Shown here: piece by piece, positions 35,955 to 47,086 of the stretch
How the letters are laid out: each line of letters starts with the position of its first letter
Numbering within the stretch: the first letter of the stretch is position 1
Assembly (NCBI GenBank): GCA_905250075.1
Contig: CAJNOP010000179.1
Span: forward strand, 289,106 to 353,105
Reading direction: 5' to 3'
From: Rotaria sp. Silwood1
Lineage: Eukaryota > Rotifera > Eurotatoria > Philodinida > Philodinidae
DNA length: 64,000 nucleotides
Notes under the pieces: model-generated
Seen by the model: the letters and a program-made list of their open reading frames with translations, nothing else
Database searches by the model: none
Told to the model about the DNA's origin: nothing
Made by a program: the position numbers and the translations under genes

Positions 35955-36435
35955 CTCCTAAGGCTCATGCTAATTGAATACAATTTTTTTTTTTGATTGA
36001 TAGTTTATATGCTGCTGTTCAAAAATATGTATTCAATATTTCTCCATAAGTGAATACGGCAAAAATAGAAAAGAAATAAAAAAGGGCATCGAAACTTATG
36101 AAACATCTTTTACTACAAGTAACATATTTTTATTACTACGAAAGCGAAAACATAAATGGAATTCTAACAATAAATGTTCTATATAGTCTTTATTTTTGAT
36201 TGGCATTCATTGAAACATTAAGGAATAATTCGTATGATTCACATCTTTAACCTGCAAATATGCTGCGAAAAACAAACCTTTTGAAAAAAAAGTTTTCTTT
36301 CTGACAGTCTATTGGTATTGATTCATTTCGGCCTTTTATTTGACCATGCATTCACATCATACATTCATATTTTTTTCATTTTTCTTTCACATTTACAAAC
36401 GTACATACTTTTCTTATCGTTAACATATTAAATAC
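35955..36435. other. Intergenic
   Basis: AT-rich. No continuation of the synthetase gene was recognised on this side of the repeat. Confidence 0.4.
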
Positions 36436-36828
36436 ATGGCACACGCATTGACAAATGGTCAAACAACTTGTTGTATATGCGACAAAGAAACAGTCGCGTA
36501 TAAATGTGAAGGTTGTTCACGAGTTCTTTTTTTACAATCACTTAATTGAACATCGACAAACAATTAGTAAGCAACTCGATAAAATAGAAAATGATCGTGA
36601 TGAGTTTTATCAAACACTTGTTGAACGAAAAGAAGTTTCAAAAAAATTCCATTGATGCAGCAAGCTTGATAAATGGGAAGAAGATTCAATTCTGAAAATT
36701 AAAAAAAACGCAGAAGACTGTAGATACGTATTAATTGGGCATAAAAATAAATATTTTATTAAAATAGAAAAAGAATTATCTTAATTAACTGAACGATTAA
36801 AACAAATTCGTCAAGACAATGACCTTAA
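36436..36828 (+). pseudogene. B-box/coiled-coil pseudogene cut at a TTAA
   Basis: It starts MAHALTNGQTTCCICDKETV with the first cysteines of a B-box (C-x2-C-x8-C-x2-C). A frameshift at about 36520-36530 then moves the frame to FYNHLIEHRQTISKQLDKIE, which supplies the remaining zinc ligands and the coiled coil. Further stops occur in KKFH-stop-CSKLDKWEED and in IEKELS-stop-LTERLKQ. Coding-like sequence ends at the TTAA at 36825-36828, where a piggyBac-like terminus begins. It belongs to the same family as the genes at 3285 and 29734. Confidence 0.75.
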
Positions 36829-36870
36829 CCCTTTGAGCCCCGGCGACGCATACATGCGTCCGAATGCAGT
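36829..36870. mobile_element. piggyBac-like terminus (solo end)
   Basis: Directly after a TTAA, the sequence reads CCCTTTGAGCCCCGGCGACG followed by a near-palindrome GACGCATACATGCGTC (36845-36860). Insertion at TTAA and CCCTTTGA-type ends with a nearby palindrome are typical of piggyBac-superfamily elements. No matching opposite end was found in the window, so only a remnant is claimed. Confidence 0.5.
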
Positions 36871-36939
36871 TATTTGACAAAGATGCTCCTCGTATATCTT
36901 TTAATTGTTTGGAACATTTTTTTATCGTTTATTAGGTAT

Positions 36940-36990
36940 AAGTGTGAGTGTGGGTTACTGGACAAAAGAATCACACCCACACCCACACCC
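36940..36990. repeat. Telomere-like hairpin
   Basis: AAGTGTGAGTGTGGGTTACT, then ACAAAAGAAT, then CACACCCACACCCACACCC. Same plan as the other copies, with a short spacer. Confidence 0.8.
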
Positions 36991-39388
36991 GGATGGCATA
37001 TAAAATAAGTAAAAACAGGTACAGTAGAATAGAACAGCAAGTTACTTGTATTGCGTATTCAATCAATAAAACAACGTAAAACAAAAACAAAATATACTAA
37101 TAAAGATTTTTATCATGTATTTCAATGAATAAAATATTGTATTCACACATAAGTCCTGCACGTTTTTTTTTTGTTTTTTTAGACAAATACAAAGCTTAAT
37201 ATCTCGTGACTGGAAAGAGATTCTTAAGCTTTACATTTGTATAAAAAACAAAAAGACGTGTAGAACTTATATTCCTATGTAATAGAGCTAGACTATACAA
37301 AAAAAATTAATAAAAGCGTTAAAAAGTTTACCTCAATTGAATATCACTAAAATAAGAGAAAAAGTTCCAAAAGAAAAACGCTCAGTTAAAATGAAAAGAG
37401 AATATTTGAACTAAAAAACCGCATTTAAATCAAAGAAAGTCACCGTCAAGAAAAACTAAAGGTGAAACAAAAAAAATGGAATATAAAACAATTTTATACA
37501 TGTCACTCTTGGTTTATTTAGATGAACTAAAAAAGATTAGAAAACATATTCAAGAAGAAACTTCCTTAAATTTTGTAAAATATTGTCTACTGTTTGAAAT
37601 AATAAATTGAAAGATTTCTTGTAAAAAAATGTTCATTAATATACACCCGAATCGTTAGCAAGAGAAAAACATTTGCAATCGTGTCGGACACCGAAGCATG
37701 CTAAGAGGAGTATAATTAAGATTTCATTATACATATTCGTACGATCTGATCAACTCAGCAAACCCGTATCTTACGGTGCTGGTATGGATATTGCTCAAAT
37801 AGAAAAGCATACAAATTGCCATGTTATCACTAAGCTTCTCTTATGAATATGAACTATGAACATCTCTTTAGCAGTGACAAAAGAAGCAACTTCTCGTTCA
37901 AAGTATGATAGTAATATTCAATTTTTTCTGCGACAAAAAAAATTTTTGGGCTAGTCTATAGTATGGTCCACCTGTCGCTCCCATGGCATCAAATGTGTTA
38001 CGTGTAGCAAAGCTAGGTAACTGAGGGAGTATGCAAGGCTAATCGAGCTGTTGATAAGTTTAGTTGTTCCTAACACTTTCATTCGGAGTTGATTCCAACT
38101 GATCTAGTCTATTAGAATGATGTTGATCTCACCACTGAAACATATCGGACCTCAAAGATAGACCTAGGTAAAAAAATAAAACTCGTTAGTTCGAATGCAA
38201 AGAAAAGTATGTGGTTTTAGTTAGAATATAATACTGATTCTAATTCGATATAAAATTTTCATGTCTGTTTTTGGGCCAGGAATATCGTTTACGATCTCTG
38301 ATTTTTTTGAAAAAAACAGTGCTGAGAAGTATTGATCTTCATGATTTCAGGATTCTACAGAATATTAGAGATATAGCAATTTTTTCTTCGATTGGATCGA
38401 TTAGTGGAAGAGACGAACAAATTGGAATTCCGAGCAGAATGTTGTTGTGTTGAACTATAAGTCCTGCTAATCATCTTGTAGCCTGTCAAAAATAATCATC
38501 AATACAAGTAAATGGTTTTTCTCGGCAAATTAGCCGCAATAGCTTCGTAAATATGCTCTTGAATCATGCGTCAGTTTTCATCAAGTGTAAAGAGTAAGAT
38601 GAGTATTTTACTCCTATTGATAAAATATTCTCAAGATCATGAGACTTAATAATAGAGAAAGTTTCAAATAAAAAACTCTTATGTTAAGTTTTTCTATCAA
38701 CAATGCATTCTCTGGTAAGCATTCACACAGTCGTAGATTTGCCGAGAAGGCCAATAGAATAAAATCTTTTCAGTATTAATTTGGTCTCAAAGTCTTCTCT
38801 TTATGTCTAAAATACGAGCTGAAAAATAATAAATTACTTCAAACAGTTTCCAAATAAGATCTGCGGACATTGTTCACATAATCTATAGAGTAACTTTTCG
38901 CTTTCTTATTGCTCTTCAGTTCTATGTAATTTTTTATTCATCGAAAATAATACAAGAGAAGAAAGAAAAAAAAAACAAACAAACAGAAAACATGGGCAAT
39001 GTAGCAGAAATTCGATCACTGCTCATAATCAAATATTATTTGTCGAATGTATATGTATATAAATGTGGGTGTCTTCTTTTTTCTTCCGTTTTTAAACGTA
39101 CAACAACCAACAACAAAAAAAAAAGGATGACAAAACAACAGGAAATAGTTATGATAATAGTAAATGAACGAACAAATGTCTTGAATAAAAAAAAAAAAAA
39201 AAGAAAGAAGAAAACAAATAAACACATATGTTGTTTGCCGATGGGTACAAAGAAGAATACCAAAAAGAAATAGGATAAGTGTCAAGATGATGGTGTTTTT
39301 TTTTTTTTATTTTCTATTCGAATCCAAAAATGCAAGAGAAAGAGACAAATATATATATATGTGTGTGTAAGAAAAACAAAAATAACAG
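36991..39388. other. Intergenic, 3' side of the phosphatase gene
   Basis: AT-rich, with poly-A/T runs. No gene is supported; the frames near 38271 and 38992-39285 are low-complexity (lysine/phenylalanine runs). Confidence 0.4.
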
Positions 39389-42300
39389 CTATTGCGTCAA
39401 TGCAGTAATCGTGCTATTTGTTGATGGAATATCGCCAGATGAAGAATTTGATGGTGTTGGTTCATCATCATCATTTTCATCTTTTTCATCATCATGATCA
39501 TTATTTGTTAACGTCTATAAATAAGAAAAGCGCATAGAAATCAATATTAAGCATAAAGAAATAAGACAGAATATTTTCAATGCAAATAGTGCTATTAAAA
39601 AACAAATTAATTGCACAAAAAGAATTGTCTTAACAAAGAATGATTTGATCGAATGTTAAGATATGTATGTGTTAGATTTATCATATTTTTTAAGGGTTTT
39701 CTTAATATAGACAGCATTCTATAGTTCAGAAGTAAGTGCGTAAATGAACTTTTTTTTTTTTTTACACAGGAAATTTCATACATATGAATATTTATTTGAA
39801 AGCAATTTAAATATTTATTTAAGTTATTTTTTTTTGTAGAATAAAATTTCTTAAAGCTCTTAGTTATCATCATATTTTGTTAATTCCTTTTGATAGCATT
39901 AAGTCAAAGAGTTGAAAGCAACCCACGAAAGAAATATTCTCATAGGTTTTTGAACAAAAATTATAATTTTGTTAGATTTTCATATTTATATGAAAAATAA
40001 TTGTTTTATGTCAGTAAGGTATTCATGAAGAAAAAGAAAGTATAGTGAGAAACAAAAATAGAATTAGTGATATTGGTGAACATATTGGCAAAAAAAAAAA
40101 ACAAAAGAAAAGAACAAAAAAACGTAAGAAACAGAATGATTGTTGTGTAAAGGGAATAATAATATGTGATTTTTGATGCATACAGAGCAATAGCCAATAG
40201 ATGGAATATATTAAATAACTATGAGAAGAAAGTGGAATAAAAATACCGCGTTGATGTTGTTGTATTTCGCTGAAAGATATATATGTTTTGTTTAATTTTT
40301 ACAATTATTTTATTTTGTTTTTATTTTTTTTTGTAATTGTATTATTAAATAGAAGAAATAATATTCTTTTCAATTACCCCGCTGTTTGAATTTGTTGTAT
40401 TATTTGTTCCTTTTGTCATTGAATCATATGTAGTTTCAAAAACGGAACGTCTATTTAAAAAAAAAAATATTTTTGTAGATTTATAAAGGATATAGAATAA
40501 ACTTTGACCTTCTCATGCAATTCTAAGTCGATTAAAAAATGGTAGGAACTTGAAAGGAGAAATTCAATGACTGAATACAATCACAAAATTTCTGCTCCAA
40601 ACTTCCTATCATTTTCCGATCGGAAATCTAGAAGTCCGGAAGCCGGAATCATTAACATAGGATATGGTTTTCTCACATATTTCTGTGTTTACTGAAGCTG
40701 ATATTTACAGTGTACACACTAGACGTCTAGACTTAGTCTATGCAAAAATTTGAATTTTTTTTTTGTATTATTGTTACAGAAATATCAGTGATATCAAAAT
40801 CAACATGAATGAAAAAAAATTGTAGTCATTCAATCCTTCACTGTGTGATTTACTTACATCATGATAAATGGGGAAAAAAAATGATACGATTGTAACGTGC
40901 AATAAAAATATTAATAAATCATTTTTTATGATGGGTTTAAAAGAATAAGTTAAAATTCCAACAGAGTTGATCTAGACGTCTAGTGGCTTAAATCCTTCTA
41001 TCAGATTATTCTTACTTTGCAATAAAACCACCACCAACTGGAAGTGCTTCACGAATCGATGATTGTTCATTAAGAGATGTCATAACTTGTTGCCAAACTG
41101 TACTAGCATCTAAACTTGTTTTATTTGGATTACGATTGTAGATTTCTAGTAAAGAAAAAACAAAAATCAAGATCCATTACTAAAGAGATTCGATCGTATT
41201 GAGAAAATAAAACAAAGTTAAGTTAAATTTCTAGCGCCTTCAAGTATATATATATGAGAAGTAAGATATTTTCTCTCTAACTTCTTTTTTTTATTATTAC
41301 TTTTTTATATGATGGTGATAATCTTTTTTGTTTGCTGAGTTTTGTATTTCTACATATCTTTGAATAATCTAAAGACATTTTAGAGTATCTCATGTTATTT
41401 TTAGATAGAAATAATATTCCTCGACTAATTTATGCATTTTTTTTCAAAGACTTTACATTTTGGTTCAAAGAAAAATTTTTCATATGTCCTAGGTCAATTA
41501 TTCTATGATAGTAAACTGAATTGAAAAATCTATAGATTTCATATTCTTTAAGGAGGTCTTCCTATACTAAAATTTAGTCCAAGAATTATATATCCATATT
41601 GTCTACTTGCATAATCTATATCAGTTGTTTAGTTATGACGTCACTTTAAAAAGTTTGAGAAAATAAATTCTACATATTTTTCAAATATACGGAACCGTAA
41701 ACTCAATAGCGGAAGATTCAAGAAGTAAATTTTCCGTAGATGAAAAGAAATCAGAATCACAATATTATTAATAATTTATTCTGTAAACTCCTTTTTTTTG
41801 TCTCGGAATCTTTTTTCTTTTGTAAAACTGTTTGTGTGTGATCGTGAAATTCTTTATACTATTTATTTAAGAAATGACAATAAAAAAAGAAACTCTAACA
41901 TACGGCAGCTATATATAACCTATGTTATCTTACATTATCATGTCTCAGTAAAGTATTAATAAATAAAGTCGCATAAGATCTTTCTGCATGTCGACCAATT
42001 AAATCTTAGATTGTTGACCATGAAACTATAAATATTATTTCAAATAGTATTATTAAAAATATGTAGAATTATTGTTTTCTCAAACTTTTATAAGTCATAT
42101 TATAGCTAGAATATAAAAAAAGAGCCTCATTAAAAAAACGTGAAATTCAAAGTTCTTTCATAATGTGCAGAACATAAGATGAAGAGAAGGAGACATTCCT
42201 CTTCAACAGATTCCTCATGCATAAAATAGATACTTCAGAATGTTATGTGCAAATATTCAGTTCAATATTTGAATACTAGTTTTCAAAACCTATGTCTAAT

Positions 42301-44461
42301 ATTGTTGAATAGTCAATGAAGACAATTATTCAGGTCAATGATCACAGCAGTGAGATCTATAGGTTTCCGGCGACTACCTGTCGGAACAATATCATTTCCT
42401 GTTTTAAACGTCAGAAAAATGATAGTTACTTGAAAGCAAAAATTCAATGATCGGATTTGTGCTTTCATGTTCTTATCATTTCTCGTACTTTCGTACCGGA
42501 ATCAACAAGTATTTCTTGACCTGTTAATTGTACTCTGTCATGAGTCAAAAAGATAAATGAAAGTCTTGTCTAATGTCAATAAAATAATATAATAAATATT
42601 TCTATCTATATAAAATCAAAATTTTTTTTATTTTGAAATGAATACGAACAAATTATCATATTAAAGAATATGATAATTAATAACTAAATCTATTTTAATT
42701 ATTTTCATACCAATAGTCTTTTTACGAATTTCATTATCAAGTGCTTCATCTTTTGCTTTATATTCTGGACTTGGTGTTGGTGCATTTTTAAATGCAATAA
42801 TTGCCAAACTCATATTATCTTTGCTACCCTATAAATAAGTTAATTAATTTAAATAAAAAAAAAAAAAAAAACAAACTTTATATAAACACATATCAAGTAT
42901 TGAATTAGCAATTTCACATAGATCATCTGTTACACGCATACGACCAAGTATATAAGCAGCTAATTCTTCATTTGTAATTACATCCCATATACCATCACAA
43001 GCAAGTACAATAAAAGCAATCTGTTCATCTTGTTTAGTTTGACGTGTATAATAAGTAATTTCAGGTTCTGGTGAAACTAATTGTTGATCTGGTCGACGAT
43101 TTGAATTATTTTTATATTCAAAATCACCAAGAGCACGTGATACAGCTAATGAACCATTTACTCTTTGTATAAGTACAGTACCACCGGCTTCTTGAATTCG
43201 TTGACGTTCAGCTTGATCACCTATTATTTAAAGAATAGATAAATGAATAAAACAAAAAAAAAAGAGAGCTAGATTTTATTATTCTACTTGGTTTATGATC
43301 TTTTGTTGCAAGAAGAATTCGACCATCAGTCGATACAAGAATAGCTCGTGAATCACCAACATTAAGAAAATAAATACGTTCAAGATCAATTAAACAAGAT
43401 ATAGCTGTTGAACCACTTTTATCATCTAACAAAAAAATATAGAAGAATAATATTTAGTTAAGTTTAATTTTTTAATTTAATTTAAAAAAAAAAGAAAAAA
43501 CAAAATAAAACCTGGATTATTACTACGATTTTCTTCTCTCCATTCATTATCAAATTTAAAATATGCATCTTTTATAGCCATTTCAAATTTATTAAAATCA
43601 AGTTGTGATGATGATAGATGTTGTGATGATTTTAAATTTCCATTTTCTTGTACTAAACCATTAAGACATGAAAGTATACGTAAATGAAGTTTTTCAGCTG
43701 ATTTAGCTGCTGTACGATATCCTGCATGACCATCAAATATACCAAAATATGACCAATGTGACCAACGATTATCATCTAATTTAAGGACTGCTGCATGTGC
43801 GTCTTCCATGTCCACACTAAATATATTCAAATTATTGATAAATAATGAGAAGAAGAAAAAAAAACATATCGTTAAAAATGAATTTACCGCCATCCTTGCA
43901 TAGAACCAAGACCATAACGAAGATCATCATTTTTACCATTAACATTGTGTTTTTCAGTTTTAGGTTTTTCCAGAAATTGACCCATCGATCTATATGAAAT
44001 ACAAAACTGAATTCTCTGATATGAATCATATAAAATAACATGAGTAACAATATTCTTTTTTTCAGACAAGAATGACCAATCGAAAAAAGAGCTAAGGTAT
44101 AATGATGAGTGGGAAAAATCAAATGACTAATACCAATAAAGTTATATGTCACATAGTCATATCTATTCTCTTGTTCTTTTTTTTTTTTTATTTATTTCAA
44201 TATTATTCAATTGACCTACCGAAAGTTTGAAAAAGATGAATGAAAAGAATCTTTCATAATTGTCGAAGAAATAAAATTAGGAAGATGAAATATCTGTCGA
44301 AGTCGTGACCAACTTTCTCTTGCAGATAATGTTGTATTCGATACACAATTTGATCGATTACGTGTTACAAATGTTGTATCTGTTTTTCGAAATAATGTTT
44401 CAAACCACAATGACGATGATGATGATGTTTCATTATTTTCGGACGATGATGATTCCGACAT
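39389..44461 (-). CDS. PP2C-family Ser/Thr phosphatase, PPM1A/PPM1B type, nine exons, 525 aa
   Basis: Exons run 44220-44461, 43888-43989, 43512-43816, 43288-43425, 42877-43220, 42711-42828, 41016-41145, 40378-40450 and 39389-39514; all phases agree. It is a Mg2+/Mn2+-dependent phosphatase; animal PPM1A/B act on p38, MKK and TAK1 stress signalling, among other targets. Family marks in order: [14 protein letters not shown] (residue 83 on), [26 protein letters not shown] (143-147, metal Asp), [64 protein letters not shown], and GSKDNMSL. The C-terminal helical tail reads [15 protein letters not shown] (compare LPPGGxLAxKR in PPM1A), then a new Asp/Ser-rich end. Exon 1 adds 82 mostly Ser-rich residues before the MG that is the myristoylated start in vertebrate PPM1A/B, so an internal start in exon 2 is possible. 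It is divergent from the MAP3K gene. Confidence 0.9.
40534..40617. repeat. Small inverted repeat in an intron of the phosphatase gene (copy 1)
   Basis: AAAATGGTAGGAACTTGAAA pairs with TTTCTGCTCCAAACTTCCTATCATTTT-like sequence on the other side of a roughly 25-bp loop. It is related to the copy at 42412-42484 in another intron of the same gene. Confidence 0.6.
40717..40985. repeat. 269-bp element bounded by 15-bp inverted repeats
   Basis: CACTAGACGTCTAGA at 40717-40731 is repeated exactly in inverse at 40971-40985. The unit contains the palindrome TAGACGTCTA. It lies within the intron between exons 7 and 8 of the phosphatase gene. No coding content. Confidence 0.6.
42412..42484. repeat. Small inverted repeat in an intron of the phosphatase gene (copy 2)
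   Basis: AAAAATGATAGTTACTTGAA pairs with TTCATGTTCTTATCATTTCT. It shares its plan and much of its sequence (ACTTGAAAG, AAATTCAATGA) with the copy at 40534. Confidence 0.6.
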
Positions 44462-47086
44462 ATCTTTTTTTTTTAATTTCTATCTGTTTGTATCACGAGT
44501 AGTTGTAACTCACGTGCCTTTTAGGAATTTTTGTTTTTATTCTCTCAATCCCATATATATATATATATAAAGAAAAGAACTTTTGCTATTTACTATGATT
44601 ACATTCTTTTCTTTTTTTTGAAAATAACTAGTACAAAGAAGATAAAGGCAAAAATACGAAAAGAGAGAAAAACAAGAGAAGAAATGACTCTAATATTATA
44701 TGAAAAAAATAAAATAAAAATACACACCTGTATGTTTACTTTGACAAGACACACACACGCATACACTCACAAATATTAGTTAAAAATTTCTTGATTTAAT
44801 CGTAATCAATTAATATTCTATAACAAAACAAAAAGAAATAATAAATTTTATTTAAAAAATAAATAAACAAACAAATTATCTTACATATCAGAAGAAAACA
44901 TTCGTTTGAGATGAAAACCAAAAAAAGCATAATTTAATTCTAAAATTAAACAAAAAGAAAACTAAAATTATTATATAAAATAACTCGTACAAAAAAAATT
45001 TCATTTAGTTTGGAAAAACAAACAAAAAATCCAATCTCCGACTTACATATTATTTATATTAAAATGTTCATCGAATCGAAGAAACATAATCAATATTTCT
45101 TCAATAATTAAATTCGTTACATAAATATTAAAACGCGCGATATTACAAAAAAAAAACAACAACAACAAAATTTCCTTCATGATAGCACATCCGGGATTAA
45201 AGTTATTTGATATATAAAATTTTTCTGATCAAAAATACCGTTCTATATTATCATATGAAATCGTTTTTTATATAGAGAAAATTAATATTAGTTACACTTT
45301 TAATTTAAAATCAAGAGAATTTTATTGTTCAATTGAATAGAGAATTATCTATTTAAACACATGAATTTATTTATCAGATCATATAATAACTTTTTTGTAA
45401 TAACGGATTTTGGTAGCGGAAGAGGTCACAGCGGGTGATCATTCTATCCTTTCGAATTATTTTATTTAGTAGAAAACGTTAAAAAGTGCACTGATAAGAT
45501 CTCTAATGCATTTCAACATAGTGAAATATGAAGTCAAACTGTTTGAACTCCAAAAAAATTTTCTTCTTATAAATTAACGACAGTTTTTATATTCAAAGAT
45601 ATTATGTAATTTAAGATTAATATACTATCACGAGTCATATCTGAGTGTGAGTGAATAAATAGATACGTTACATAAGATAAAAAGAAAAAGATTTTCAAAG
45701 TTTTTATAACTTAATAGAGTATGAAGTTTTGTGCTGATGTCTACTTTAAAATATGTTTTATAACTATGAACAATCTTCTCTTACCTAAACTTTTAAATTT
45801 ATCTTTGATCTCTTATATATTTATTTATTTATATTAAATATATTTGTATTCTTAACAAGATGTATGTGTTTTTTTTTCTCCATTTGATGTCATATAGTAT
45901 TGAATAAAAATTCAAGTAAATAAATAATAGAAGCCATTATTTAAGTAAAAAAATTGAAACCCTACTAAAGTATTTATCATCAAAGGAAAACAAATATTTA
46001 ATCAGATTATCCATAGTTTTTTAACATCAATTCTAGTAGAAATTTATTCTAGAAATCTTTTCAGATTTTGCTCCTAAAATATGTGTAACAAGAAGAAAAA
46101 AAAAACGAAACTATGTTTACTAAATTATATATAATTTCTAATGGTTTGACAAATTTTTAACTGTAAACATTTGTTTAATCGTATCGAAAGAAGAATAAAC
46201 TTAGAGAATATTCTAAAGAAGAACAAGCTGATTATTACATTATAAAAATAAAATTATTTATAATAATAAGAAAAAAACAATAACCGTATGAATTATCTAT
46301 CAAAGAATGAGAAAAAAAAAATAACAAAAAAAAAAAAAACGAAAAAGAAAAATTTTATTCTAACCAGTGAAGCGTAAAATCTTTGTGAGCACACATGAAA
46401 AGGAATGATGATGACGCGGTGTGTTCAAAAATGATCTCTTTTCTCTTTTTTTTTTTTCTTTTTGTTTTTTCTCTGTCTTTTCTCTATTTGATCATCGTTA
46501 TCACCATTGACGATGCATATATGTTCTCTACTTTGACGAGTAGATTTTTTTATTGGATAATATTCAGATCCATTCAATTAAATAATAGATGTCGATCTGA
46601 AAATTGCAATCAGATTTGACTTTTATTTCGTTTGCTTATTGATTGGATTTTTCGATTCCTTCCTTGGAATATATTTATGATGAGAAAGTTTGAAGTACGA
46701 GGGCTAAATAAATAATCGACAACTAACAAAAAAGAAAATATTTAAAGAAGAAACGAAAAGAGAAAAATCCAGGTGATAAGAATAAAGATGAATTTTTGTT
46801 TTGCTTTATGTAGATTTATGATTTAATTTGAATATTTTGAACAAACCCTTGATAAATATCCGTATATATTCGATTGATATTAATTCATGTATACACTATT
46901 GATTCGGTAAGAAAGAAATGAAAGTTTTAATTTAGTTTCTTTTCTTTCTTTTTTTTTGTATTCTTTATGAATAAAAAATGATGCCGAAAATAACAAAAAT
47001 AGTTATTCGTTTTTGTTTTTTAGTTGTATATTCATGTAAAAAGAAAAATAGGTTATATATGTATATACTGTTTCAGACATTAATCA
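44462..47086. promoter_or_regulatory. 2.6-kb divergent intergenic region between the PP2C and MAP3K genes
   Basis: The two large genes are transcribed away from this region. The sequence is very AT-rich with poly-A runs, a TATATATATA stretch near 44555 and a pyrimidine tract ending GTTTCAG at 47071-47077, just before the MAP3K ATG (a likely 5' UTR acceptor). No coding sequence is supported. That it holds both promoters is an inference from position; no specific factor site is claimed. Confidence 0.5.

Noticed and set aside
38992..39285. Overlapping frames of about 90 codons on both strands
   Set aside because: They arise from A/T-rich low-complexity runs (lysine runs on one strand, phenylalanine runs on the other).
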